A stretch of DNA of 64,000 nt from Solirubrobacter ginsenosidimutans (lineage in GTDB: Bacteria; Actinomycetota; Thermoleophilia; Solirubrobacterales; Solirubrobacteraceae): NCBI RefSeq assembly GCF_027587205.1, contig NZ_JAPDOD010000033.1, positions 1 to 64,000 on the forward strand, written 5' to 3'. Below the pieces are notes generated by a model. The model searched no databases and was not told the DNA's origin. It saw only the letters and a list, made by a program, of their open reading frames with translations. Both the position numbers and the translations under genes were made by a program. Below, piece after piece: positions 17,210-25,213 of this stretch. Numbering within the stretch: the stretch's first letter is position 1; each line of letters opens with the position of its first letter.

Positions 17210-17875
17210 CTAGCGTTTCTCGTCGCGCAGGAAGGCGAGCACCGCGAGCACGCGGCGGTGCTCGGTGGACGTCTGCGGGAGCTCGAGCTTCTGGAAGATG
17301 CTGGTCACGTGCTTCGAGACCGCCGCCTCGGTCACGAACAGCGCCGCGGCGATGCCCTGGTTGGACTTGCCCTCGGCCATCGCCGCGAGCACCTCGCGCT
17401 CGCGTGCGGTGAGCTCGGCGACCCGGCTGCCGGCGGCACGCCGTCCGAGCATGCGCGCCACGACCTCCGGGTCGAGCACGCTTCCGCCGGCGGCGACGCG
17501 GTTGACGGCCTCGACGAACGCGTCGACGTCGCCTACGCGCTCCTTGAGCAGATAGCCGACACCTTCGCTGCGCTCGGCGACGAGGTCGAGCGCGAACCGC
17601 GGCTCGTAGTACTGCGAGAGCACGAGCACGGCGGTCTCGGGACGCAGGCGCCGCAACTCGATCGCGGCGCGCAGCCCGTCATCGGTGCGCGACGGCGGCA
17701 TCCTGACGTCGACCACCGCCACGTCGGCGTCGTGCGCCAACGCCTCGTCGAGGAGCGTCTCGGCGTCCCCGGCCTGAGCCGCGACCTCGAAGCCCGCCTC
17801 GGTCAACAGCCGCGCGATCGCTTCCCGGAGGAGCACGTCGTCCTCGCCGATGACCACGCGGACGGGCTCGTGCAT
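17210..17875 (-). CDS. NarL/LuxR-family response regulator
   Basis: A 221-residue two-component response regulator. Receiver domain (1-125): acidic pocket E11, D12, D13, phosphoacceptor D56 in VVDVRMPP and conserved K111 in YLLKERVG. The LuxR/GerE helix-turn-helix is at about 153-215 (LTAREREVLAAMAEGKSNQG, then VTEAAVSKHVTSIF). The receiver is of the DesR/LiaR-like subgroup that normally pairs with HisKA_3 kinases. No kinase gene is adjacent, so it is an orphan here; the HisKA_3 kinase at 424-5748 is the only complete candidate partner in the window, and that pairing is only a guess. Convergent with the small gene at 16967. Confidence 0.93.
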   Translation of the reverse strand: MHEPVRVVIGEDDVLLREAIARLLTEAGFEVAAQAGDAETLLDEALAHDADVAVVDVRMPPSRTDDGLRAAIELRRLRPETAVLVLSQYYEPRFALDLVAERSEGVGYLLKERVGDVDAFVEAVNRVAAGGSVLDPEVVARMLGRRAAGSRVAELTAREREVLAAMAEGKSNQGIAAALFVTEAAVSKHVTSIFQKLELPQTSTEHRRVLAVLAFLRDEKR

Positions 17876-17964
17876 CTGGTCAACCTACTCCCCTCGCGAT
17901 GTCCGCCTTACTTACATCCGGCGTTTTGGGGAAGTGTTCGCCCGCTGTCAGGGCGCCAGGAGCG

Positions 17965-18843
17965 TCACGCGACGCCCAGCAAATCGGCGCGCTGGGCGAC
18001 GAGGACGTCGCGCAAAGTGACCGGCGAGCGCCCTGTGAGGCGCTCAAACGCGTGACCCGCGACGTCGAAGTACCCGTGCCGGACGGCGCGGCCGAAGCCG
18101 GTGATGGCCAGTGAGGTGGACACGGGTGTGCCGATCGCGACGAGCATCGACTGCATGATCGCATCGGTCAGCGTGACGACCTTTACCGACTTCCCGCTGA
18201 CCTCCGCGTACAGCGCCGCGAGGCCGGTCGGGGCCAACGCTTCGGGGCCCACGATGTCGTAGGTCTTGTGACTGCGGCCGTCGGTCGTCAGGGCCACCGC
18301 CGCCGCCTCCGCGCAATCGGCGCGCGAGATCGGGGCCATCCGCCCGCGGCCGCTGTTCGTGACGAGCTGGCCGTTCTTGACCGCCGTCGCGGCGTGCGGC
18401 AGCCAGAGCTCCGCGAACGTCCCGAACCGCAGCGAGGTCCACGCCAGCCCGCTGCGCTCCAGCATCGACTCGGTCATGCCCTGCTCCCAGGCGTTGGCGC
18501 CGAGCGGGTTGGCCGCGACCGGGTTGACGATCGACGTGAACACGACGTGTCGCACGCCGGCCGCCGCCGCGGCGTCGATGGCGGCGCGGTGCTGGCGGAC
18601 ACGGTGCCCGACGGCATCGGTGCTGATCAGCAGCATGCGTTCGCCGCCGGCGAACGCAGCGCGCAGCGAGTGCTGACGATCGAAGTCGCCGTAGCGGACG
18701 TCCGCGCCGCGGGCGCCCAACTCGCGCAAGGCGTCGGGACGGCGCGTGACGAGGATCAGGTCCTCTGGCGGCACGCGGGTCAGCAGACGCTCGGTGACGA
18801 GGCGGCCCAGGTGGCCCGCCGCTCCTGTGACGATGAGGCTCAT
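17965..18843 (-). CDS. NAD(P)-binding NmrA/QorB-like oxidoreductase
   Basis: A 292-residue atypical short-chain dehydrogenase of the NmrA/NAD(P)H:quinone oxidoreductase 2 (QorB) type. Cofactor motif TGAAGHLGR is at 5-13; the residues expected in QorB relatives (VFTSIVNP, and a substrate-cap region with RFGTFAELWLP) are present, and the family typically lacks the SDR YxxxK. Members reduce quinones with NADPH or act as redox sensors. The start is ATG 18843; a GTG three codons upstream is equally open, and neither has a good ribosome site. It is transcribed away from the hydrolase at 18959, with 115 bp between the starts. Confidence 0.85.
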   Translation of the reverse strand: MSLIVTGAAGHLGRLVTERLLTRVPPEDLILVTRRPDALRELGARGADVRYGDFDRQHSLRAAFAGGERMLLISTDAVGHRVRQHRAAIDAAAAAGVRHVVFTSIVNPVAANPLGANAWEQGMTESMLERSGLAWTSLRFGTFAELWLPHAATAVKNGQLVTNSGRGRMAPISRADCAEAAAVALTTDGRSHKTYDIVGPEALAPTGLAALYAEVSGKSVKVVTLTDAIMQSMLVAIGTPVSTSLAITGFGRAVRHGYFDVAGHAFERLTGRSPVTLRDVLVAQRADLLGVA

Positions 18844-18958
18844 TCTGTGCACATGAACTTACGCGTCCGCGGGAGCCAGACTGGCCGCTCCGAAGCAAAG
18901 CTCTGACCGTACGAGAGGCCAGCGGATCGCCGCCGTCGAAGGGCTTGACTGAAGTCGC

Positions 18959-19783
18959 ATGCCCTTCGCGACTAACGGCGCCGTCAGGCTGCACTGGGAG
19001 AGTTCCGGTGCCGGCCCCGCCGTTCTGCTCCTCCCCGGACAGGGGATGACCGCCCAAGCCTGGTGGTCGACGATCCCGGTCCTCTCGCGCTCGTTCCGGG
19101 TGATCGCCTTCGATTACCGTGACACCGGCCGCAGCGGTCGCTCGCGCTTCCCCTATTCGGTCGCGCAGCTGGCCCACGACGCGGTGGCGGTCCTCGATTC
19201 GGCCGGCGAGCGGCGAGCCCACGTGTACGGGATCTCGCTCGGCAGCCTCGTGGCCCAGGAACTCGCCCTGCGCCATCCGGACCGCGTCCAGGCGCTCGTC
19301 CTCGGCTCCAGCTCGGCCGGCGGATTCGCCGCGTACAAGCCCGCGTCCTCGTCCTTCGCGCAGACCTTCCTCGTTCGCGCGGGGAGCATGGGGCCGGAGG
19401 AGGCGCAGTGGGCCGCGGTGCCGTACACCTACGCCGAACGGACCCGTCGCGAGCACCCCGACCGCATCGCCACGGACATCGCCCACCGCCTGGCGGGCGA
19501 GGCCGGACCGTTCGCCTACGTGCATCAGGCGGCGGCCGTCGCGAGCCATGACGCCTACGAGCGGCTCAACCGCGTGCGCTCTCCCACGCTGGTCGTCCAC
19601 GGCGAGCAGGACGTCTTCGTCCCGCCCGCCAACGCGCTCGTGCTCGCCGAGCGCATCCCTGGAGCGCGGTTGCGACTGTGGCCGGACGCCGCCCACGTGT
19701 ACCCGATCGACGAGCCGCTGGCCGACCCTGAGATCGCGCGCTTCCTGTCTGAGCAGTCGGACGTCTTGGCCGCCGCGGCGTGA
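18959..19783 (+). CDS. Alpha/beta hydrolase
   Basis: A 274-residue alpha/beta hydrolase with triad Ser93 (GISLGS), Asp218 (GEQDVF) and His246 (DAAHVY). The oxyanion region LPGQGMTAQ and the DYRDTGRSG loop match those of the paralogue at 8591-9394, with similarity along the whole length. Substrate unknown, probably an ester. ATG 18959 gives the MPFATNG start; no strong ribosome site is visible. Its stop overlaps the GTG of the next gene (GTGA), so the membrane protein downstream is translationally coupled to it. A strong hairpin terminator closes the pair. Confidence 0.87.
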   Translation: MPFATNGAVRLHWESSGAGPAVLLLPGQGMTAQAWWSTIPVLSRSFRVIAFDYRDTGRSGRSRFPYSVAQLAHDAVAVLDSAGERRAHVYGISLGSLVAQELALRHPDRVQALVLGSSSAGGFAAYKPASSSFAQTFLVRAGSMGPEEAQWAAVPYTYAERTRREHPDRIATDIAHRLAGEAGPFAYVHQAAAVASHDAYERLNRVRSPTLVVHGEQDVFVPPANALVLAERIPGARLRLWPDAAHVYPIDEPLADPEIARFLSEQSDVLAAAA

Positions 19784-20184
19784 ACGCTCCGCGGATCACG
19801 CGCGCCGCGCTCTGGATCCTGGCGGCTGAGGCCGCCGTGGTCGCGGTGCCGGCGCTGCTGGCGCCGCGGTACTTCTACGACAGCTTCCCGTTCGGCGCGT
19901 CCTGGGTCGATAGGCTGCCGCCGTTCAATCGCCATCTCGTCAGCGACGTCGGCGGCTTCTATCTCGCCTTCGCGCTGCTGTTCGCGTGGGCGGCGGTCAC
20001 GCTGCGGCGCGCCCTGATCGTGCCGTTGTGCAGCGCCTGGGGGATCGCCGCGCTCGTGCACTTCATCTACCACGTGACGCACCTGGACGGATGGGACGCC
20101 GGCGACGCCATCGCCCAGACCGTCAGCCTCGCGATCGTGCTCGCACTCCCCGCCGTCGCCATAGCCGCCGCGCCTCAGGACTGA
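19780..20184 (+). CDS. Small integral membrane protein, four predicted helices
   Basis: A 134-residue membrane protein with four hydrophobic segments, at about 8-28, 55-72 (GGFYLAFALLFAWAAV), 78-97 and 108-128. Conserved-looking polar positions are HLVSDVGG (51-58) and FIYHVTHLD near residue 95. It resembles uncharacterised small actinobacterial membrane proteins; no function is known. GTG start at 19780 overlaps the upstream hydrolase stop (GTGA), indicating coupled translation, so the two products may act together at the membrane. The stop codon lies inside the terminator stem. Confidence 0.8.
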   Translation: MNAPRITRAALWILAAEAAVVAVPALLAPRYFYDSFPFGASWVDRLPPFNRHLVSDVGGFYLAFALLFAWAAVTLRRALIVPLCSAWGIAALVHFIYHVTHLDGWDAGDAIAQTVSLAIVLALPAVAIAAAPQD

Positions 20185-20204
20185 GGCGCGGCGGTTTCAT
20201 TTTC
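20165..20204 (+). terminator. Rho-independent terminator overlapping a stop codon
   Basis: A perfect 13-bp GC-rich stem (20165-20177 pairing with 20182-20194) with a GGAC loop, followed by TTTCATTTT. The TGA of the membrane protein gene (20182-20184) forms the first bases of the right arm. It ends the operon of hydrolase and membrane protein. The next gene comes from the opposite direction with its stop at 20213, so the hairpin sits in a tail-to-tail junction; the minus strand lacks a matching T tract. Confidence 0.85.
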
Positions 20205-20212
20205 GGTGTGCG

Positions 20213-21154
20213 CTACCCGGCCATGCGGCGGATCGTGCCGGTGGCGGCTTCGATCGCCGTCGCGACGCGCCGAGGGCCTGGCCCGGCGCCCATGACCAGC
20301 GTGTAGTGGTTCACCCCTGGCACGGCCTCGATCTGCACCGAGGGGTGCGCAGCCGCGAAGGCGCGCAGGTCGGCAGCGGTGATCAGCGCGGCGTCGGGTT
20401 CATTGAACAATCCTCGCTCGGCCCGGAGGAGGTAGACCGGGCACTGCACGCGCTCCAGCGCCGTCCGCGTCACGGGGTCGCTGACCAGTTCCTCGGTGTC
20501 TGCGCGGACGGCCGCGGGGTTGCAGACGCACCGCGCCACGCTCCCGTTGAGGGCGAGGTCGTAGCGGGCGTACGCCTCGATGTCCTCATCCCATGCGTCC
20601 GCGAACGCCGGATGCGCGCGCCAGCCCTCGAGGTATCGCGCGGCAGACGGGAACGTGATCGACAGGCGCATGATCACGTTGGCAACGGCTGCTTCGAGCG
20701 TGTCCTCGAGATCCGTCACCGGGGGAAGCGGCAGGCCGGCGTCGAGTGCGACAAGGGCCCGGGCGCGCTCGGGGTGCTCGGCGGCAAGGCGCGCGAGGAC
20801 GTACGCGCCCATTGAATGCCCCACCAGCACGGCGGAGGAGACGCCGGTGGCGTCGAGCACCCCGAGCAGATCGGTCACGTGCGCGGCGATGCCGTAGGGG
20901 CCGGGGAGCTCGGCGCTATGGCCGCGGCCGCGCAGGTCTGGGGCGAGCAGGCACACGTCGTCTCCGAGCACGCGTGCCAGCGAGCGCCAGGTCATCAGCG
21001 AGGCGGTTACGCCGTGCGCCGCGAGGACGACCGCGGCGCTCGCCTCCGGCGGCGGCCCCGCACGCGCGACTTGCAATGTGCCGCCGTTCACTCCCACCTC
21101 GAAGTGGTCGCTGAACGGGTCGGACAGGATGGCCTTTCCGGCGTTTGACTGCAT
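20213..21154 (-). CDS. Alpha/beta hydrolase
   Basis: A 313-residue alpha/beta hydrolase with nucleophile in VGHSMGAYV, oxyanion region LAAHGVTAS, the DLRGRGHS loop typical of epoxide-hydrolase/esterase-like members, and the putative catalytic His in PGVNHYTLVMG. It is strongly similar over its whole length to the hydrolase at 59616-60587: GG.L.VARAG, DLRGRG.SA.LP.PYG and VNH.TLV...GPRRVA all match. Both have the unusual tail GPGPRRVATAIEA or similar. I chose ATG 21154; the frame is open to 21241, but the extra 29 residues are arginine-rich and absent from the paralogue. The 9-mer CTACCGTCC lies just upstream (21166-21174). Substrate unknown. Confidence 0.85.
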   Translation of the reverse strand: MQSNAGKAILSDPFSDHFEVGVNGGTLQVARAGPPPEASAAVVLAAHGVTASLMTWRSLARVLGDDVCLLAPDLRGRGHSAELPGPYGIAAHVTDLLGVLDATGVSSAVLVGHSMGAYVLARLAAEHPERARALVALDAGLPLPPVTDLEDTLEAAVANVIMRLSITFPSAARYLEGWRAHPAFADAWDEDIEAYARYDLALNGSVARCVCNPAAVRADTEELVSDPVTRTALERVQCPVYLLRAERGLFNEPDAALITAADLRAFAAAHPSVQIEAVPGVNHYTLVMGAGPGPRRVATAIEAATGTIRRMAG

Positions 21155-21231
21155 CGCCTTAAGGGCTACCGTCCGCTCGCTTGCGGAGGCCGTCCTACGG
21201 ACCGGCATCGCCTGGTCCGATCGCCAGATCC

Positions 21232-21651
21232 TCAGTTGCACGAGTGCAGGGGCGCGCCGAGCACGACGGCGTCGTAGTCGCGCGCGGCGAGCTCCGCCAC
21301 GATCGCGGGCTCGGGCTTGCCGTGGCGGATCGCGGTGACGACCGGAATGTCGGGCGGGATGCGCAGGACGGTGTCGTGCAGCCGCTGGTGCGCGTCGGTG
21401 TCGGCCGCCTCCTGCAGGTGGGCCGGGTACGGGACGCCGGGCTGGATCGTGGCGCAGCGCCTCGCGTCGCCGACGATGTCGGGCACGACGGCCAGAAGCG
21501 TGATCGTGGCGTGGTGGCGGCGGGCTTCGGCGATGGCCGCCGCGAGCGTGATCTCCGTGTTCGGCGAGGCGTCGACCAGGACCAGCTGGCGGCGCGGACG
21601 CAGCTCGTCGAGTACCTCTGTGGGCTGCGCAGCCATGGCGGTGGCGGTCAT
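21232..21651 (-). CDS. Universal stress protein-like (UspA fold), short C-terminus
   Basis: A 139-residue UspA-like protein. It has the USP beta-alpha layout (RQLVLVDASPNTEITLAAAI, then ATITLLAVVPD, then a helical stretch, IPVVTAIRHGKP and YDAVVLGAP). The usual final ATP-binding motif (GSxG...GSVS) is absent: the protein ends after VVLGAPLHSCN, so it may be a non-ATP-binding or truncated form. ATG 21651 is preceded by AAGGGAG at seven bases. It follows the membrane protein gene at 21683-22075 by 31 bp on the same strand, and the two probably form an operon. Confidence 0.65.
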   Translation of the reverse strand: MTATAMAAQPTEVLDELRPRRQLVLVDASPNTEITLAAAIAEARRHHATITLLAVVPDIVGDARRCATIQPGVPYPAHLQEAADTDAHQRLHDTVLRIPPDIPVVTAIRHGKPEPAIVAELAARDYDAVVLGAPLHSCN

Positions 21652-21682
21652 GGGGCTACTCCCTTCGGGGTGCCGGCGGTGA

Positions 21683-22075
21683 CTAGGAGGCGAACGCGCT
21701 GGAGCGTGCGGTGACGGGCGTCGTCACCTGCAGCTCGTGCACGACCCGTTCAGTGGACATCTCGTGATCGATGAGCCCGGCGATGGCGAGCAGTCCGGCG
21801 CCCACCGCGGTCGCGAACGAAACCCACATCAGCGTGTCACCGGTGAAGATGACGGCGAGGACGATGCTCCAGATTCCCACGATCGCGACGATGCCCCCGA
21901 GCGCACGCTGGCGTGAGGTGCCCGCGACGCCTGGTGCCGCGGCGAGCACCACCATGACGAGGCCGCCGGCGATGAACAGCCATTGGAGCGTGTCGCCCGA
22001 CCACACCTGAGAGGCAACGACCAGGACGGCGGCGACCACGAGCAGGGCCAAGCGCGAGAAGAACTCGATGCGCAT
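21683..22075 (-). CDS. Small membrane protein with two repeated GDTLxW segments
   Basis: A 130-residue integral membrane protein with four hydrophobic helices in two halves. Each half contains a matching element: SGDTLQWLFIAGGLV (about 26-40) and TGDTLMWVSFATAVG (about 78-92), which indicates an internal duplication reminiscent of SPW-repeat membrane proteins, though the SPW tripeptide itself is not present. ATG 22075 is supported by AAAGGA eight bases upstream; an upstream in-frame ATG at 22129 lacks this. The C-terminus is polar (HEMSTERVVHELQVTTP) and probably cytoplasmic. Likely cotranscribed with the stress protein gene. Function unknown. Confidence 0.72.
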   Translation of the reverse strand: MRIEFFSRLALLVVAAVLVVASQVWSGDTLQWLFIAGGLVMVVLAAAPGVAGTSRQRALGGIVAIVGIWSIVLAVIFTGDTLMWVSFATAVGAGLLAIAGLIDHEMSTERVVHELQVTTPVTARSSAFAS

Positions 22076-22167
22076 CTGTGGATTCCTTTCATTCGTCTGG
22101 ATGACGTCGGGTAGCGTCGCGTCAGGCACGGTGATCGCACATCACATGAAACGTGTGATCTGCGTGA

Positions 22168-24798
22168 TCAGCGCCTGCGCGATGACGTCGCCAGCAGCCC
22201 GAGGTCGCGGCCGCGCTGGACGGCATCGGCGCGCCGATGCACGCCGAGCTTGGCGTAGAGGTGGCGCATATGGGTGCGAATCGTGTTCTCCGAGACGAAC
22301 AGCTCGGAGGCGATCTCCGTGGCGTGCAGGTTGGTCGGCAGGTAGCGCAGCACGCGCAGCTCGCTCTCGCTCAGCGGGTCCCGCAGCGGCTCCACGTCGC
22401 GCGGGCGGCCCGCCCCCGCCTGCCCGGCGAGCAGATCGAGGAGCTCTGCCACCAGCGCCGCGTGGGCCGTCCGGGCACGCGCATGGCGCTCGAGCAGGTC
22501 CGGCGCCGGGAACAGCAGGAAGGGCAGGAGCAGGCCGCTGCGCTCGCCCAGGTCGAGCGCGCGCTCCAGCGCGCGTGACGCGGCGCCGGCGTCGCCGCGG
22601 GCATCGTCCGCGAGCGCGCTGAGCAGGAGGGCCGACATCGGGGCTTCGGTGCGGGACGGCTCGACTCCCGCGAGCAGCTCGGCGGCGGTGTCGGCATCGT
22701 CGCGCGCGAGCGCCAGCGCGGCCGCGACGATCGCCATCTCAGCGCTGCCGTCCAGGGCTGGCTCGACCGCTTCCCAGTGGCCGGCCCGGATCTGGGCCAG
22801 CAAACGGTGCACGCGCACGCGCGCCGCCAGCACGTGCGTCGGCAGCAGGGCGTGGACGGCCTCGGCGGCGGCGAACTCGCTCAGCGCTTCGTCGACCCGG
22901 CCGCGGACGAGCTCCAGCAACCCGCGCGAGCCGTGGAACATCACGGCGACGGCCGGTTCGACCTCGGGCAGCACGGCCTGCTCGCCGCGTTTGAGCCACA
23001 CGTCCGCCTCCTCCAGGCGTCCCTGCCAGAGCATGCTCGAGCCCAGGACGGTGTACACCACGCCGACGAACGGCTTGTCCTCCCAACCGTTGGCGCGCGC
23101 GAGCGCGAACGCCTGCAGCTCGGCCTCGTCCGCAGTGCCGGTGCCGCGCAGGGCCGCGGCCAGGCCCGAGTAGGCCAAGGCCCCGAGCTCGAACACCGGC
23201 CGGTCGATCCGGCGCGCCAAGGTGACGGCCATGTTCAGGTGGCGCTCGGCCTCTTCGAGCTGCCCGGTCCAGATGTTGGTGATGCCGAGCTCGTGCAGCG
23301 TGAGGGTGCGCAGGTCGTCGCTCAGCGCGACGTGCGCGGTGCCGCCCTCGGCCGGCACGAGCAGACGCTCGGCGAACGCCGCGACGCCGTCGAGATCCAT
23401 GCGCCTGCGCGCCAGCGAGAGCCGCATCGCGGCCACATAGACCTCCAGTCGCTCGCGCCGCTCGCTGGGCAGCGACGGCGCCCCGCGGTCGGCGAGCGTG
23501 AGGTAGCGTTCGGCGGCGTCGAGCGAGCCCATGGTGAGCTGGTCGATCGCGGCCACCGCCGCGAGCTCGGGGTCGGCGGTGGCCGTACCGGACGGGAACA
23601 GCGCGAGCAGCTCGCGCGTGGTGGTGGCGCGGCCGTCGAGGTACAGGCTGTAGAAGCTTTCGGCGAGCAGCCGCGCGCCCTGGGTCCAGTCCTCCGCCGC
23701 CAGCGCGTGGCGGACGGCCTCGACCGGGTGGCCGTTGGCCGCCAGCCACTCGCTCGCGGTCGCGTGCAGCGCCTGCAGCTCGTCTCCCGACTGGCGCCGG
23801 AGCTCGAGCGCCAGCAGGTCGGCGAACAGGTTGTGGTAGCGAAACCACGTGCGCTGCGGGTCCAGGGACACGACGAAGGCCTGCTCGTCCTCGAGCTCGG
23901 TGAGAATGCGCTGCGCCCCGGTCCCGCCCGTCAGCCGGTCGGCGAGCGGGCCGCTCACGCGCTCCAGGATCGACGTGCGCAGCAGCAGCCGCGTGACCTC
24001 GGCCGGCTGGCGGTCGAGCACTTCCGCCAGCAGGTACTCGGCCACCGTGCGCTCGCTGCCCGAGAACTCCGCGGCGAAGCGCTCCGGGTCCGGGTGGTGG
24101 ACGAGCGAGAGCGCGGCCAGGCGCAGACCCGCGGCCCAGCCCTCGGTCCGCGCGACCAGGGCGTCCAGCGCCGCGTCCGACAACCGCGTCCCCGTGGCCT
24201 CGATCAATGCGCGCGCCTCCTCGCGCGAGAAGCGCAGGTCGGCACCTCGGAGTTCGGTGAGCTCGCCCTGCAGGCGCAGGCGGTGCAGGCCCAACGGCAG
24301 GTCGACCCGTGTGAGCAGGATCAGCCGCATCGGAGGCGGCGCATCCGCCACGAGCCGGCTGAGCTGCTCCAGCGTGTCGCGGCCCGCGAGCTCCTGCACG
24401 TCGTCGAGCACGAGCCAGAGCGGCTGGGCCAGCGGACGCAGGTCCTTCAGCAGCCCATCCACGATGTTCCAGACATCGAGGTCCGGGGCGGCGGTCAAGG
24501 CGCCGACGAGCGCTGATCCCGGGCGCGTGGCCCGCACCGCGTCCAGCACAGAGAGCCAGAACCGCTCCGCGTCGTGTTCATCGCGGCCCACGGAGACCCA
24601 GGCCGCGTCGTCGGACAGGTTCGCCTCGGCGATCCACGTGCGCACCAGCAACGTCTTACCGCTACCCGCTCCGGCCGAGATCTGCGTGACGCGCCCGGCA
24701 CCCGCGAGCACCGCGAACAGACCCGGGCGCACAACCGCTCCGGTGCCGCCACGCGCGGCGGCATGACCGGCGGCTCGCGATCCGCTCCGCGATTTCAT
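22168..24798 (-). CDS. MalT-like LuxR-family ATPase regulator
   Basis: An 876-residue large regulator of the MalT subgroup. Walker A GAGSGKT (43-49), Walker B WLVLDDVQEL near 145-155, the MalT-type stretch RTEGWAAGLRLAALSL near 245 and WFRYHNLFADLL near 330, then a TPR-like region, and a C-terminal LuxR helix-turn-helix (LSESELRVLRYLPTNLHATE, then VSENTIRTHMRHLY). The frame is also open to ATG 24837 and GTG 24867; 24798 is a conservative start that leaves space for a promoter facing the divergent small gene at 24851. Its closest relative in the window is at 40778-43381, down to the LRVLRYLPTNL motif in the helix-turn-helix. Both regulators neighbour the same small unknown protein. The inducer is unknown. 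Confidence 0.9.
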   Translation of the reverse strand: MKSRSGSRAAGHAAARGGTGAVVRPGLFAVLAGAGRVTQISAGAGSGKTLLVRTWIAEANLSDDAAWVSVGRDEHDAERFWLSVLDAVRATRPGSALVGALTAAPDLDVWNIVDGLLKDLRPLAQPLWLVLDDVQELAGRDTLEQLSRLVADAPPPMRLILLTRVDLPLGLHRLRLQGELTELRGADLRFSREEARALIEATGTRLSDAALDALVARTEGWAAGLRLAALSLVHHPDPERFAAEFSGSERTVAEYLLAEVLDRQPAEVTRLLLRTSILERVSGPLADRLTGGTGAQRILTELEDEQAFVVSLDPQRTWFRYHNLFADLLALELRRQSGDELQALHATASEWLAANGHPVEAVRHALAAEDWTQGARLLAESFYSLYLDGRATTTRELLALFPSGTATADPELAAVAAIDQLTMGSLDAAERYLTLADRGAPSLPSERRERLEVYVAAMRLSLARRRMDLDGVAAFAERLLVPAEGGTAHVALSDDLRTLTLHELGITNIWTGQLEEAERHLNMAVTLARRIDRPVFELGALAYSGLAAALRGTGTADEAELQAFALARANGWEDKPFVGVVYTVLGSSMLWQGRLEEADVWLKRGEQAVLPEVEPAVAVMFHGSRGLLELVRGRVDEALSEFAAAEAVHALLPTHVLAARVRVHRLLAQIRAGHWEAVEPALDGSAEMAIVAAALALARDDADTAAELLAGVEPSRTEAPMSALLLSALADDARGDAGAASRALERALDLGERSGLLLPFLLFPAPDLLERHARARTAHAALVAELLDLLAGQAGAGRPRDVEPLRDPLSESELRVLRYLPTNLHATEIASELFVSENTIRTHMRHLYAKLGVHRRADAVQRGRDLGLLATSSRRR

Positions 24799-24850
24799 CC
24801 GAAAACGGTGACGCCGACTCACCGGCCCGGCAATCATCCTGTTGACCAGG

Positions 24851-25129
24851 ATGTCCGAGCCTTTCACCAGACCTCACTACGAGATCCGTGTCCGCGGCCG
24901 GCTCGGCCCCACGCTGCTTGAAGCGTTCCCTTCACTGGCCGCGGAACCGTCCGAGGGTGAGACCGTGCTCGCCGGCGCGCTACCCGACCAATCCGCGCTC
25001 TACGGCGTTTTGCGCCAGCTCGAGGCCCTCGGTCTCGAGCTGGTCGAGGTGCGCCGGTTCGACCGTATGCCGGGCGGTCCCGAGCTCGTGGTCCGGCGGG
25101 TGAACGGTTCCCCGCCGCCCGGCGAGTGA
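24851..25129 (+). CDS. Small conserved partner protein of MalT-like regulators
   Basis: A 92-residue protein without a named family that I can assign. It opens with YEIRVRGRLGPTLLEAFPSL, followed by GETVLAGALPDQSALYGVL and a helix LEALGLELVEVRR: two beta strands, a helix and an ACT/ferredoxin-like rhythm that suggests a small ligand-binding or dimerising domain. It is divergent from the MalT-like regulator at 22168. The protein at 43437-43688 is clearly homologous and lies directly downstream of the other MalT-like regulator. This repeated pairing suggests that it modulates, or is regulated by, these ATPase regulators. ATG 24851 is used; a TTG at 24842 is an alternative. Confidence 0.8.
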   Translation: MSEPFTRPHYEIRVRGRLGPTLLEAFPSLAAEPSEGETVLAGALPDQSALYGVLRQLEALGLELVEVRRFDRMPGGPELVVRRVNGSPPPGE

Positions 25130-25213
25130 CGACGGCGTCGGGGCCCGAAGGCCAGCGGCAACGGGCTGTGAGGACAGCGGGTCGCGGCGCGCCCGACACG
25201 ACCCTTTGGTCAG

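Noticed and set aside
22777..24516. A 579-codon plus-strand frame within the MalT-like regulator
   Set aside because: Antisense shadow; it is compositionally biased and has no ribosome site.
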